A stretch of DNA of 64,000 nt. It comes from Panagrolaimus kolymaensis. Its lineage: Eukaryota; Nematoda; Chromadorea; Rhabditida; Panagrolaimidae. Below, piece after piece: positions 1 through 12,122 of the stretch. Both the position numbers and the translations under genes were made by a program. The stretch spans positions 3,348,001 to 3,412,000 of the forward strand of contig JAJQJQ010000014.1 in the NCBI GenBank assembly GCA_028622995.1. The letters are read 5' to 3'. The notes below the pieces were generated by a model that saw nothing but the letters and a program-made list of their open reading frames with translations, was not told the DNA's origin and ran no database searches. The first letter of the stretch is position 1. Each line of letters starts with the position of its first letter.

Positions 1-2252
1 AAACATAATTTCTAAATATTTTTAATCGAAAAAACTTAAAAAATAATAAAAAATTAAAATATTTATGGAAAAAATAAATTAATTTTATTCTTTTATAGTA
101 TCCTTAGTTTTTTCATTGTTATTTTGTTTACAACCTTTTCGTTTGCACATATAGAAAAAAATGTGTTTCCGCTTGTAGTTTTTTCCAACAAAATACTTGA
201 AGTTTATATGTTGTGTTCACTACTTTCATATTTTGATCTATAAAAACCAAAAATAGAGCGATAAGTGCTTTTAAAAATTGTAAATGATAATGAATGAAAG
301 AAAATGTTTCTCGAGAAAAAAAAAGTAAACAAAAATAAAGAAAATGATGCACCGCATAAGCATAGGTCACATTAAACTATTTTTTATTATTATTAAAAAG
401 AGTTTCTGATAATTATTTCAAATGCATGGATTCAAAACAATTTTTGTTTTTATGATTTCAACAAATAAAAAAATAATGTCTCCGATTTTTGCAATGGAAA
501 AAATCAGTAAAAAGAAAATCTTGACGATAAAATTTTTTTTCTTCAAAATATTATTGCCACGAAGAAAAAACTATAAACAAAGTCTTTTTCCTTTTTGAAA
601 ATGAAAATAAAAAGAAGCATAGCTAATCGATAGACAAAAAATAAAAAAATAACAATTCGCGAAGAAAGAAAAACGCGCCAAAAAATAAGAACAAATAAAA
701 TTTCACTAATAGTGTAATTTCATTGCTAAAATGGCTCTCTTTTTTGCTTAACTCTATAATTTAATATTTTGAATATTTTAGCTGCTTTTTTTCTCTTTTT
801 GTAATTTTTTTTAAATAAATTTATGTGGGAAAAGAATATAATCCTGTAAAATTCTCGAGTTTTTGCGACTTAGCATTGCAAAATCATTTTTTTTACAGAG
901 TTACATAAAAAAAAATCGAAAAGAAACACTTTAACAAGCAAAACTATGGTAAAACGCTGGCGCCCTGTATTCAAAAAGGGCATTATTAAAAGAAAACCCT
1001 TAAAGTAAAACCCTAGGGTTATCGCAATGATAAAGAATGGAATTGTTTTTATTTATTAACATTTTTTTCATGTAAATATGGTGAAGTGATATCCAGATAC
1101 TTCTTTTTTCATATTTACCTGATGATGGATATTTTTTATATTAAACATATATGAATAATTTTGCACACTTTTCCAAAACATTAAATCAATAAATGCAACA
1201 AAATGACTCCCTTAGTCAGGAAATGGAGAAGAAAAAACAAAAAATTGATTCACCAAATGAAAAAAGAAGAAAAAAGTCAAGAAAAGGAAAAGCTATATTT
1301 TTTTTCTTCTTTAAAGCTCTTGTTTGGTTTGCTTTTGTTAATGCGTTTTTCTATTTATTTTTAAATTTTTTATTATTAAAGTTTTTTTGTTTTGTTTTTT
1401 ATACTAATATTTTGTAAAAATCGAATATATTTACAGCATTTGTTAATATAGAATTAAGGAAATTAATCTTACTGAGAGTGATAGAAATTGATTTATAAGA
1501 ATAAGGTAGTTTTTATTTTGATCTACAGTGTCAAACAGATCTAAATTGTGAAGAAATAAATTTTTTAATTAAAGCTGAAAAACGCTTACAATTCTGCGCG
1601 AAAATTTAAAACTAATACGAAAAGCAAAGAAAAATCTTACTCGAAAATATAAACGTTTAATGAAAAAGATAGAAATTTATAAGGAATAATTAGTTGAAAA
1701 TCAAAAGACTTTGTATGCTTGAAGAATCCGATAAGCTATTTGAAAAGTACGATACCGTTTTTGAAGATGCAATGAAAGACAAAAAGAAAATATCGAGCTT
1801 ATTAGATCACTTCTAGATGAATGAAAAAAGCTTCAAACTGAAATTACGCAATTTAAAATTAAAAGTTCTATAGCTTTGTTGGCAAAGCTTGGCGCATATC
1901 CAAGTAAAATTCTTTCGAAGGGAAAAAAGTTAATAAGCTACTTTTGCAAAATTTTGATATACGCAATAATTCATAAGAAATATTTGTGTGTGACAGTATT
2001 CTCACTCTTATGCCAAATATTATTAATTTAAAATCTAAATGCATGGAAAAAATTTTAACACATCTCAAACATTTACCTATTTCCGCATACTGGCGTTCAA
2101 TTCTTATTTCGTTGATTTTTTTTTCTCTCTTTTTTTTGTTAAATATAAAAGTTTTGATTTCAAACAAATAAACAAAATAATAAATGAAAAATTAAAAATT
2201 TAAATTTAAAAGAATTTAGCAAAAGAATTCACAACGGATTTATCAAACATTA
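1..2252. other. Gene-poor left flank
   Basis: AT-rich sequence with no intact gene that I can support. It holds the decayed coding relic listed separately (about 1193-1866), homopolymer runs, and nothing recognisable as an RNA gene. The open frames near 128-370 and 1868-2171 are low-complexity and have no splice or family support. Confidence 0.6.
1193..1866 (+). pseudogene. Decayed charged/coiled-coil coding relic
   Basis: Several short stretches read on the plus strand as charged, protein-like sequence but sit in different frames with stops between them. One is a Lys/Arg-rich segment at 1193-1300 (QEMEKKKQKIDSPNEKRRKK). Another is a heptad-like stretch near 1600-1690 (RKAKKNLTRKYKRLMKKIE). 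A third near 1720-1820 reads as an acidic helix (LFEKYDTVFEDAMKDKKK). The order and composition suggest one former coiled-coil protein disrupted by frameshifts. I do not recognise a family. It could be chance reading of A-rich DNA, so confidence is low. Confidence 0.25.
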
Positions 2253-3531
2253 TTATTTAATAACTGGGGTAGTAGATTTGGTGTTTTTATTACTTGAAAT
2301 CATAGCAACTATACTATTTTTCCGTTTGAAAGCTTTAAAATATATTCCAGCTGATAGGGCAATGTTGGCGGTGGTAACCGTAACACCATAAGGACCAATA
2401 AATTGTTGAATTTGTTTATTTGTTATCTAAAAAAAATAAAAAATACGTTATATTAATTATTTTTCTTTTGTACGTAGAGAAGCTATGAATAAAAATTTAA
2501 AAAAGTTTATTTGTGTTATTTTTTTTCTTCTAAAAATCAATTTATATGTTTTTGCTTCAATGATTTGTTTGACTCATAACTTTTGAAGTCTTAATTTCGT
2601 GAAAAATGAGAATGCTTTATTAATGGGTATTTGAATAAAGTATCAAATTAACTTTGGTAAAGCTAACCGAAAAAAGAAGCAAATAAAAATGGGACCAAGC
2701 TCGCGAAAAAAGGAAAAAGAAAAAAAGTGAAATTATTTTTAAATTGCTACTGACTCATCCAAAATCCAATATTTTTTAGGCCCTTTGGTTCTTTTTAAAA
2801 AAATTTTCTCAATGTGACTTACCATAACAAAAGCTTGTGCAATGCCGTATGGAAAAAGTTCGATCACCGTAGTGCATACAACCATAATCAAAATAATTTT
2901 ATTCATATGTTTTGGGCCTTGATTATTGGAGTTTAATTTATATTTCATTAACCATGCCAAAATTACAGAAAGGCAAAGATTCAAGAGGATGAAAATAATT
3001 TTAATTAAAAACATTGAATAACTATTCTTTTGAACAAAGCAACCAAAAAATAAGCATGGATTTGAGGCTTCCCGTGGATATAAAGCTATGAGTTGGTTAA
3101 AATAAATCACAATTGTCATGCCTCCAAGAAAACCGATAATGGTTAAAACTGTGAAAGCATCCTTTTTCTTTAAAACATATTGAAATGGAAAAATAATAGA
3201 TAAACATCGATCAAGGCAAAGAAAAAATTCCATAACTGAATTTAGCATCATGAGCACCCAAGATTGGCCACCCAATACATATAGGATTCTGGCATCATAA
3301 AGATTGGATTCAGCTCTCCATAAAACCAGCAAATATATGTGATAAATCAGAGTAATAACAGAATAAACAAAAATATAAATAAAATTTAATGTCATGGTGA
3401 GTGAAACATTTACACTTTTTTTCAATACGCTTTTTCTGAAAAAGTACATTAACGGAAAAATACAGAGCCAAAATGGTTGAAAAAAATATGACAATATGAT
3501 GAAGCAAGAGGATATAAGGAAAATAATCCAT
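2253..3531 (-). CDS. Srbc-like chemoreceptor, single-base frameshift in exon 1
   Basis: Two exons: 2823-3531 and 2426-2253, joined by a GTAAGT...TAG intron in phase 0. The product is a seven-TM serpentine receptor of about 290 residues, the usual srbc size. It has a DRCLSIIFPFQY-type motif after TM3, a C-x4-FGC loop motif (CLFFGC) before TM5, and a conserved C-terminal exon (IGPYGVTVTTANIAL). It aligns throughout with the intact paralogue at 15044-15972. The reading frame breaks in a seven-A coding-strand run near 3413-3425; one base fewer would align exactly with the paralogue. Exon 1 is 709 nt, which is 3n+1. Either the gene recently died or the run is an assembly error. Likely expressed in chemosensory neurons, by family. 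Confidence 0.72.
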
Positions 3532-5550
3532 TTTTTTGAAGTACTGTAACTAACAAGCTTTCGGGATAATAAAAAAAAGCTGTATTTTTTTTTTCAGTAA
3601 GTTGATGAATTTTCGCTTGAAGTGACTTAATTACAAAAAATTTATAAAATTTTGCAAAGTTTTATAGTTTTTTTTATAAAAAAATAGGAAGTTAATAACT
3701 AATGAATTCTCTTTATGCATTTATGAACTACACAAAAAAAGAAGTAAATAACGATAATACAAAATTTCATGTTTTTTTTCTCTCTAATTTTTTTTTTGAG
3801 AATTAGAATCTAATTTCAACAAAATAAAAACAAGTTTAGTTTTATATTTTTAGTCAATATATGAAAGTATTTTGCTGTAAAGTGTTGTGATTTTTTTTAG
3901 ATTAATGCGAATGCAACTTACTTTTGGATTTATTATTTCGGATTTATTACGTAAAAAAAGCAGTACAGCATTCAGCTAACGGCAAACATCTTCATAAATC
4001 TCTAATTTGGGTCACTAAGAAAAATTGCCAAAAAAAATTTGGCGAAAATTTAAGTCATTCCAAAGCATCCAAAGCAAACGTGGGCACGGTGGTGTGTTAT
4101 GTTATATCGTCGACGAAATATTTTTTTTTAGAAGCATGTCACTCAATAAAAATAAAGACATTTTCCCTACCAAAAAAATAAAAGCGAGTGAGAATTTTAT
4201 TCCATCCTTTATGTAAAAAAAGCTTATGTATTGTATTTGGATATAATTATTTAAAATTAATTAAATGTTCAAGCCATTGGGGTTATTTGTTTAAATGTTA
4301 ATCTTCAACGTATTTTTATGTTAGACATCGTATCCGTCTTCGCTATCCTTATTTACCCACGAGAGAGAGCTTGACTAAAAATAATATTCAGTAATACCCT
4401 TTAGAATCTGGGAAATTTGTGCCAGTAGACTTTTCTGTAATTGAAAAAATAAATTTTTTTATCTGTTTGTTTTTCTAAAATTACAAGCTTATGAGTAACT
4501 GCAAAAAAAGTTTAAAAAAATTCATAAAAATATTCAAAAAGGTTTAAACCATTTAAAAAAACAGACGCAAAAAAAAACGAATTAGAGGGAAATTTTTTTC
4601 TGGCATTGAGCTTTTTTCACTTTTGTTGCTTTCCTTCTCTAAATGTCGAGACACCTAAACACCAGCAATTGGCCTTTCTTTGTTTGAAATAATTTAAAAC
4701 CAAAAAAACCCTTTATTTTCTACAACAAAAAAAAACGAAAAAAAAACGCTCGAAATTTTTTTTCTTTTGATTGAATATTTAAATTTTATGCTTTGTTAAA
4801 ATTTTTAATTCAAAAAAAATGCGACGCTTTGTTACAAAAAAAAAAGAAGAGTAAAGAATAAAATGATAGAAAAGAGGAAGCTTTGTTGTTGAGTGGTTCA
4901 CACGATCAATAATCGATAATAAATCCGTGTTGAAGGAACACACACTTTCGGCTTAAAAAGGAATACAATAAACAATATTTTTAAATAATGTCCGTAATTA
5001 AAGCAAGGGCCTATCTATATTTTTTTAAAACCTTTTTTTTCAAAAAAAAAATGTAAAACAATTTGATATAATTATTTTTTAATTTTAATGCCTTTTCCAA
5101 AACTAGAATGTTTCCAATATTCTAATAAATTATTGTCGTATTTAAAAACAAATATTCAAAATTTGGTTAAAGTTAATTGCAATGATTTGAAGAAGTCTTT
5201 TCATTTCCATTTTTTTTAGTAAATGCATGTAAGCAATTGTGGCGTTAAACCAGGAAATGGGGTTATTATTTTTTTCTGTTGCATAAATTTTATGGAAAAA
5301 TCCATTATGCCCTTATCAATCACAAAAAAAAATTTTGATTTTAACAAAGAACCCAAATAATGCGAAAACACCGAAACTAGAAAACCAACACTCAAAGAAA
5401 AATCAAATTATCGCTTATCAAAAAAAATAATTATGTTAAAGTACATTTTTTTCGGGTGTGTACTTAAGCGTCAAACTCCATTTTTATTTTTTCATTTATA
5501 TTTTCATCTTCTACGAAGGTGCTTGAATTTATTTTTGTACTTCCAACAAA
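3532..5550. other. Intergenic, no supported gene
   Basis: About 2 kb of AT-rich DNA between divergent genes. Open frames at 3924-4216 and 5433-5624 are short, lack homology I recognise and have no convincing splice partners. The last few hundred bases presumably carry the promoter of the downstream secreted-protein gene, but I see no definable motif. Confidence 0.5.
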
Positions 5551-6102
5551 ATGAAATACTTGCTTTTCACTGCTGTTTTGGTTGTTTTGGTCACCAACGG
5601 ATTTGCAACGATAACATGCCATAAATCAGTGGATGCTGAATTACCTGGAGCAGATTTCAATATTCAAGGCATTACTCGAAGATGCATAAATTCAGCCAGT
5701 TGTGTTCGATCCTTTGGAACCATCAATGGTAAACCTGGATCATTTGCTTCATGTGTGGCAAGTGAAAATCAAGCTGATACTTGTGGAGTGAGTTTTTTTA
5801 ATTTATTTTTTCACCAAACAAAAACTCCGAAAATTTTTGAAAAAAAAGATCTAAAAAATATTATGATTTTTTGAAACAAATTTTTAATATTTTTATTTCA
5901 GAATTATCCCGCTTGTAAAACAGTGACCTCTGGCTCTGGGGAAACTCTTAATGATTACAAAGTTTGTTGCTGCAAAACTGATCTTTGCAATGCCGCCACA
6001 TTTGAAGGAGAAACCCCTGAAACTTTAGCTAAAGCCAACCTTATGCCTCCAAAAAATTATGATGAAGAAGAAGCCCTTATAAACAAAGCAAATATGCGTT
6101 AA
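5551..6102 (+). CDS. Secreted Cys-rich protein, ET-module/Ly6-like
   Basis: Two exons, 5551-5787 and 5902-6102, with a GTGAGT donor and a TTTCAG acceptor in phase 0, giving 145 residues. Residues 1-19 form a clear signal peptide (MKYLLFTAVLVVLVTNGFA). The mature part is Cys-rich: C23, C45, C51, C68 and C78, then C84 and the diagnostic C-terminal cluster VCCCKTDLCN. This is the three-finger/ET-module signature seen in many small secreted nematode proteins; the CC...CN ending is the strongest evidence. The acidic tail after the fold is poorly conserved in such proteins. A polyadenylation-type AATAAA overlaps the stop region at about 6101. The partner or receptor is unknown. Confidence is high for the gene and moderate for the family name. 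Confidence 0.82.
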
Positions 6103-6761
6103 ATAAAAATTAAAGTTGTTTTAATTTCTTTGATTTTTAATTAATGTTTGATGCATCTAATAAATAAAAATGGCTACATTGGATGGCTGTTATGAAGACA
6201 GTTTTCCTACTTATATTTTTTTACGATACAAAACATTAAAAAATATAGCTGTAAATTAAGGTTTAATTTGCTTTGAGAAAAACTAACCCGTTTCTAGCCT
6301 TTTGCTCGCTATTTTGATTTAAAACAATTAATAACAAAAAAAATTTAGAAATATGTATTTTAAATTTTAAGAATTTTTTTAATATATTTCATTTTATTTA
6401 CCCTTTTTTTTCCAAGGGCTTTGTAATTATGAAACTGGAAAAATATAAGAAAAAAAAGTTTTTATAGCCTTTTTAATTTTTTACATATGTTATTATCGCA
6501 TTTTCAACAACTACAAAATTAATGAAATAAAGATGTCAGTCAAACAGCTGCTTACGCATCTGTATCGAATGGGTTTTAGCTTCTTTCTCTCCGCCATATA
6601 CTTAATTTTTTTGCTCTTTTAAACTTTTATCGAAATTTGAAGACTATAAAAGCTTGAAACTCTGAAAACCCATGAGAAATAAAGTTTTACGAATTTTTTG
6701 TTAAATTTCTAAAAACTTTAATATAAAAAAAATCCTTTCTTTTGCTCTCTTAAAAAAAATC
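6103..6761. other. Intergenic, nothing recognised
   Basis: AT-rich spacer between the secreted-protein gene and the receptor pseudogene. No open frame, repeat or RNA gene is supported. Confidence 0.5.
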
Positions 6762-7785
6762 TCATCGTTTCAAATATACATAACCCTTATCCATCACATC
6801 GCTGTATTGATTCTTTCCATTTTTACATTAACAAATTCTTCGAGTATAATTTTTAAAAGAGACTTATTTTCGAAAAGCTTTAAATTTTCTCCAGTAACAA
6901 GTATGTATTTTATATTTTTGCTTATTTGGAGTTGTTTAACTATAATAAATACATAACATTTAATAATTTGGTGGAGACCTGAAGATAATAATTCAATTTA
7001 TAATGCATATTTACTTTATTGGTTTGGAATATTTCCATTTATTTTAAATTACACTGGAACTGTGTTGGAAATATTTATGTGCATTGATCGATGCCTTTCC
7101 ATTCGATTTCCGTTAAAATACACCCCCAAATTGCGATTTTATTTTAGTATTTTTACTTTTTTTGGTTTAATTTCTTTTATTGGAATTTATTTATATTTTA
7201 ATACTTTGCTTGTTTTAATTCCAACAAATTCAACTACAGCTTGTAAAACTTTTGGTTGTTTACTCATAAATAATCCAAGTAAAAATGTTTATCGAACTAA
7301 ATTTACGTTAATTATAATTAATGATATTGGTGGCATCATACTTTTTGTTATGATCAGGAAACTATTAAAATTCAATCATATTCATAACAAACAAATGTGT
7401 AAAAATTTATTAATTATTATTGCATCGTCAACTTTTTTTGAAATTGCTCCAACTTTAATTTCATTATTATTTGAAATAGTAAGAATTTTATTTTTTCCCT
7501 TAGAAAAATGCGATCCCAATCTGGGGGCTTATCAAAAATTTTAAAATCCATTAAAATTTGCAAATTCATTGACTTTTTTACTTTTTTTTGACCTCCATTT
7601 TTTAGATTGGCCATTTAGCTTTACTCAACCTCATTGGACCCTTTTCCGTGACATTCACATCAATAAACATGACAATTTGTGCAGCCATTTATTCAAAAGC
7701 ATTTTGAATGGCTTTCAAAAATAATTCATTTTTTACCAATAAAGTAGGAGGAAACGGAATAAATGGTAATAACTATGTAATTTAA
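6762..7785 (+). pseudogene. Srbc-like chemoreceptor pseudogene, opposite strand to its paralogues
   Basis: It aligns end to end with the intact gene at 15044-15972: two exons, about 6762-7478 and 7606-7785, sharing the same phase-0 intron position (GTAAGA donor, TTTAG acceptor). Recognisable blocks are the TM2-to-loop segment (IIWWRPEDNNSIYNAYLLYW), CIDRCLSIRFPLKY, ACKTFGC, and the last-exon block SINMTICAA. Three lesions mark it as dead: no ATG where the paralogues start, TAA in place of a TM2 codon at 6954-6956, and TGA at 7705-7707 in the C-terminal tail. The rest of the frame is open, so inactivation is fairly recent. Its inverted orientation points to an inverted duplication rather than a simple tandem one. 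Confidence 0.85.
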
Positions 7786-7970
7786 AGTTCTTAAAATAGT
7801 ACATACCCGCCTTTTTTGTGCAAAATTTTTCAAATAAAAATTGTTTCTATTTTTGGAATTTTTATTTACAAAAAATATAAAAAAGTATTCTCAAGAATAA
7901 AAACCAACAAATCAAAAAGTTACAATAAAAAACGCAAAAAAGAAAAATGTGAAATTTGCATAAAAAAAAA

Positions 7971-10900
7971 TTAAACATGATAAAGGATTGGTGGTTTACG
8001 AACAAGAGACATAGGAGTAATTTCAACTGGATACGCTTTACACAAATGTAATTGATTTGTGACTTTTACAGCAAAATGTCCTAATTCATTTTGCACTAAA
8101 CTTATCGTACATATTTTTCCACGAACATTGCAACCATTGCAACGATAAATATTTTCATTTGAATGAACAAAATTATAACATTGAGATTTTTCGCGATTCG
8201 TAAATACACAAATTCTTGAAACTTCTTGATTTCGATCATAATAAAGCTTAAAAAGTGAAGGATGAAGTTGTCGATCTTTGGGATGAGGTTGGCAAATATG
8301 CGGTTCAGAACTAAGTTTAACATATTTTCCAAGTTCTGGAGTTTGAAATAATTTCGCTGTGACTTCCCTTTTCATTTTGTTGCATTCTCGACACACATAA
8401 TAATTTTGTGCTGGAACGAAAAAATATGTGTAGCAATTAGTTGGACCAGAAAAAATTATGAGATTTCTTTTCATTATTCCCCTAACAGTATATATTTCCA
8501 CTCTATAATTAGGATATTTGACAATTTTAAATGACAAATTTTCGGGTTGATATGGAATTGGTTGACACACATGATCCCTGAAAAAAAAATAATGAAAAAA
8601 AATAATGAATAAATTATAAAGTTTTTATAATCGCCTTAGACAAGCAAGGTTAACCTATTTCGAAATGGGTAAGTGCATAAAAAAGGAAAATAAGTATGAT
8701 TTCAAAAATACAAATAAACTTTTTTGCTTTTTTTAAACATAGGAACCAAACTCAATAAAAAGTTGGAATTGAAAAAAATTTGATGAAGCAAAAATGGAGC
8801 CGAATAACTATGACTCAACAAAAAAGTATCGCATTTGTTTTAGAGATAACTGATTTTAATAGGCCAAAACGCAAAAAATTGTATTTTTGACTAAATAAAT
8901 TTAATAAAAAGACACCAATAATTTCAAAAAAAGAAGAAAAAATTCGATAGTAAAAAATAAAAAATAAAAAAAGCTGAATATAATTGGCTCAAGCAAAAAT
9001 TTAGGGTCTAATAAAGAAAAAAATATATCTATGCCAAGCCTTGGTTAATTTAATGAGTCACTTAATTTTCAAAAAAAATTACGTACCTTTCACATTGAAC
9101 AAAATCACCATTTACTTCATCTCGATGTAATTTAGCTGCCACATCCACTTTCATTACTTTGCATCGAACACAAACAAAATGTTTTTCTAATTCATTCCAA
9201 GCCAATTCGTAGCAAAACTTTCGATTGCTAGGAATAAAAAGAACTAATTTTTGAATTAATTTTTCATCGAATCTTCGTTTCAAGAGTTCATAATCAGGAA
9301 GTTTAATAATTTTGTTGAGTTTAATATTGGTTGGAATTGGTTCGGGCGGACGATATCCACCAATATTATTTGGCCGAGATTGAGGATTTTGAGCTGCAGC
9401 AGCCATGGAACTTGAAAGAGGTTGAGGATAGGGAGTTTTAGTGAAAAATTTAAATGGAATACAAATATGTTCTGGACCGCTGAGTTTCACCAAAGATTCT
9501 TCACCATTTTTTTCGATTAATTTTGCTGTGACTTCCGAATCATTAGCATTCTTGCATTTCTCGCATCGAAATATTTTAGCTTCTTCGTCATAAACATAAA
9601 TATGGCAAAGAACTCGGTCGTTGGCTTCAAAAACGATGAGTTTATCAAATGGTCGATTTTCTGTTTTACTCCGAACAATTTGAAAATGTGATGATCGAAG
9701 GGGTTGATTGAGTTTTGGAATAGCAGCGACTTCAGAAGTAACTTTTTTCTTCTTTTTTGGTGGCTGGGGTCTAAACATTTTAGATCATTAATTATCATTA
9801 GAGAAAATTTAAAAAACGCTATTTTTAGTGAAAATTTTGGCCATATTTAATTCACATTTAAGCTAGTTTTGAGGCAGAAAAATCATTAAAGAACTTAAAA
9901 AATAAAAACTCAATAAAAAATGAACCATAAAAATCCAAAATCTGCTAGTACTATGAAGGGGAAAACTTACGTAGTTGAAGCCATGCTTGCAAATAATTCA
10001 CTTTCAGCTCTTGAACTACTTGGACTAATTATCTCTTCTTCATCAATTTCCATATCCTCAACCGAATCAAAACTTCTTCGCTTTCGATCAAGTCTAAAAA
10101 TAAAACAAAGTTATTTTCCAAAAATTTATGAATATATAATATTTAAAGCTCACGGAATTTCATCATCGTCGATGTCATTATTATCTTCTTCCATTTTAAT
10201 TGTAACATTTGAAGCATCTTTAATACCTTCATAAAAAATGGAAGACAACGTTTTAAGTTTAAATAATTTAATCACGTTTTCGGTGGTTCGATTTTGAGAA
10301 AGCTTCATAAAATCTTTTAGCGCAAAGGGCAAATTGACTTTGATATTAGTCAATGCAGTATTGAAAGCATGGAAAAGGAAGCCTTTGTTAATGACAACTT
10401 CAGAAATATCTTCGATGGATGAACCCTAAAAAATTAAGTTGGTGGATTATTATTAGTTTTATATATTCCAAGAAAAGAAAAAAATGAGCTAAAAATCTGA
10501 GAATTGCATCGAAGTATTTGGAAATGTGAGCAAAAAATGAGGCAAAAGTATATCCAAAAAAAACTCTGAAGAATATATAAACCTTGGATGACTTACTCGT
10601 TTACTTATCACAACATTATAGGTTCTTTTAGCTGTGTCATCTTTATTGAAAATCATAATAAAATTATTGGCATTTGTGGGTGAAAAGACATAAATAATAT
10701 TCTAAAATAACGACTTTATTCGTTTATTTTTGCACAAAAATAAAATTCACGAAAGTCAAACCTTTTCATTATAAAGTTGATTTCCAAAGGGGATGGTCAC
10801 AGAATTTAATTCTTTGTTTTGAGGTTCAATAACCAAAACTTTTGATGAACTAAATATTTCAAGCTTACATAAACCTTGATAATGAACTTGCTTATCTTCA

Positions 10901-11028
10901 TCGATAACCAAAAGTTCGATGGTTTTTCCTTTATTCTGAAAAACAAAAAAAACTATCATTAATGAGCAAAATTTAGTTATGAATTAACTTACTTCCGATG
11001 ATCGACCATCAATAGTTTCCGCCGCCAT
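7971..11028 (-). CDS. PH-like plus four C2HC-module protein (unrecognised family)
   Basis: Seven exons close in frame: 11028-10993, 10935-10762, 10701-10597, 10425-10154, 10093-9971, 9770-9087, 8577-7971, giving 666 residues. The N-terminus (about residues 1-105) is beta-rich and resembles a PH/RanBD fold by pattern: short strands such as LCKLEIF and VLVIEP, then FIMIFNKDD before a helix. A helical region and an acidic/basic linker follow (LDRKRRSFDSVEDMEIDEEE, then KKKKK). Four modules make up the rest. Each has a hydrophobic strand (LIVFEAND type), C-[YH]-x-[YF], C-x2-C, A-K-L, and H-x-C-x-P. Exon 6 ends inside module 2 (VQCER) and exon 7 completes it (DHVCQP), which fuses two apparently separate open frames. 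The C-x2-C...H-x-C spacing recalls FLYWCH/WRKY-GCM-type zinc folds, but that is inference. Confidence 0.83.
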
Positions 11029-12122
11029 TATTTTTATTTAAATTTTAATAACGAAATATTTTTTGGTTAACGGATATCGAAAAAAAATCAAAATAATGAA
11101 GAAACGTCTTTTAGACGAGAATAAAAAAATATGAGAAAGAGAACAAACAAAAAACTCAAAGCAATAAAAAAAAGCATAACTTGCACAGAACAAAACGCCA
11201 AAAGTTTTCTTGAATGGAAAATATTGAAAAGAATGGTTTCTTCTTTGCTTTTTGCGAAGGCCCATTTCGCAACAACAACAAAAAAATGTTTTCTGCTTAT
11301 TTCTTTCTTCTTTTTGTAGTTATTTTAGAATTCAAAAAATAGATTTATTATAAACATTTTTTTATAAAAAACTATTTTAAGCAGATTTTTTGTTTATTTA
11401 AGATTAAAATAAATAAAAAAAAATTTTTATATAAAAACAAGGCAACAAAAATTTAACTAAAGTGAATCAAAAATATAACAAAAGTTTTAAAGCTGAAATA
11501 AAAATCCTTTAAATAAGAGCTTTTAAAATGGTCAAATTTATGTTTTTTCTAATGTTTTTTAAACTTTTTGGTAAAAAGAATTTTTTTTTTGGCGGCCTCG
11601 TCATTTTAGCTGAATAGTCGCCGCCCCCGCAGCCGACGAGCGGATGGCGGTTGCGGCGACACAACACTGAAAAAAAAAGTCTGTGACCACAAAGTTAAAG
11701 TCTATAAAATCGATTTAGCTTCCAAAAAGTAAAAACTATTTTTTCAATTTTTCAAAAAGTCTAAAAAATATTTTTAATGCTTACTAAAAAGTAGTTAATT
11801 AAATATATTTTTTTAAGAAAAAAAGTTGAATTTAAATTAAATATACAAATATGTAAAAGGATGGAAAACTAAAAGGGCAGTTAATGTCTTTTAAGTGGTA
11901 TACACTATTCATAAAGATTATGAAAAATCAAAAATAGTTTACGTTAAAAATGAAAAAAATACATATAAACATATAAAAAATTATTTACAAAATATATGTT
12001 GAACGACATACAAAGATTTGGTTAAAAAATTTATTAGTGAAAAAAACATAGCTTTTTTGCTTCAAAATTGTTTTATGACAAAAGGTGTTTATTGAAATTT
12101 GTATTTCTGAGTTAATATGTAT
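11029..12122. other. Intergenic with a GC-rich patch
   Basis: Spacer between the zinc-module gene and the first srd-like gene. Most is A/T-rich, but about 11590-11665 is strikingly GC-rich, with repeated GGCGG/CCGCC words. The 11680-12100 stretch resembles the 3' flanks of srd copies near 24060-24500 and 28650-29060, so it belongs to the duplicated unit. No gene is supported. Confidence 0.5.

Noticed and set aside
3924..4216. Two overlapping plus-strand open frames of 63-85 codons
   Set aside because: No homology, no splice partners and skewed composition; expected by chance in this length of DNA.
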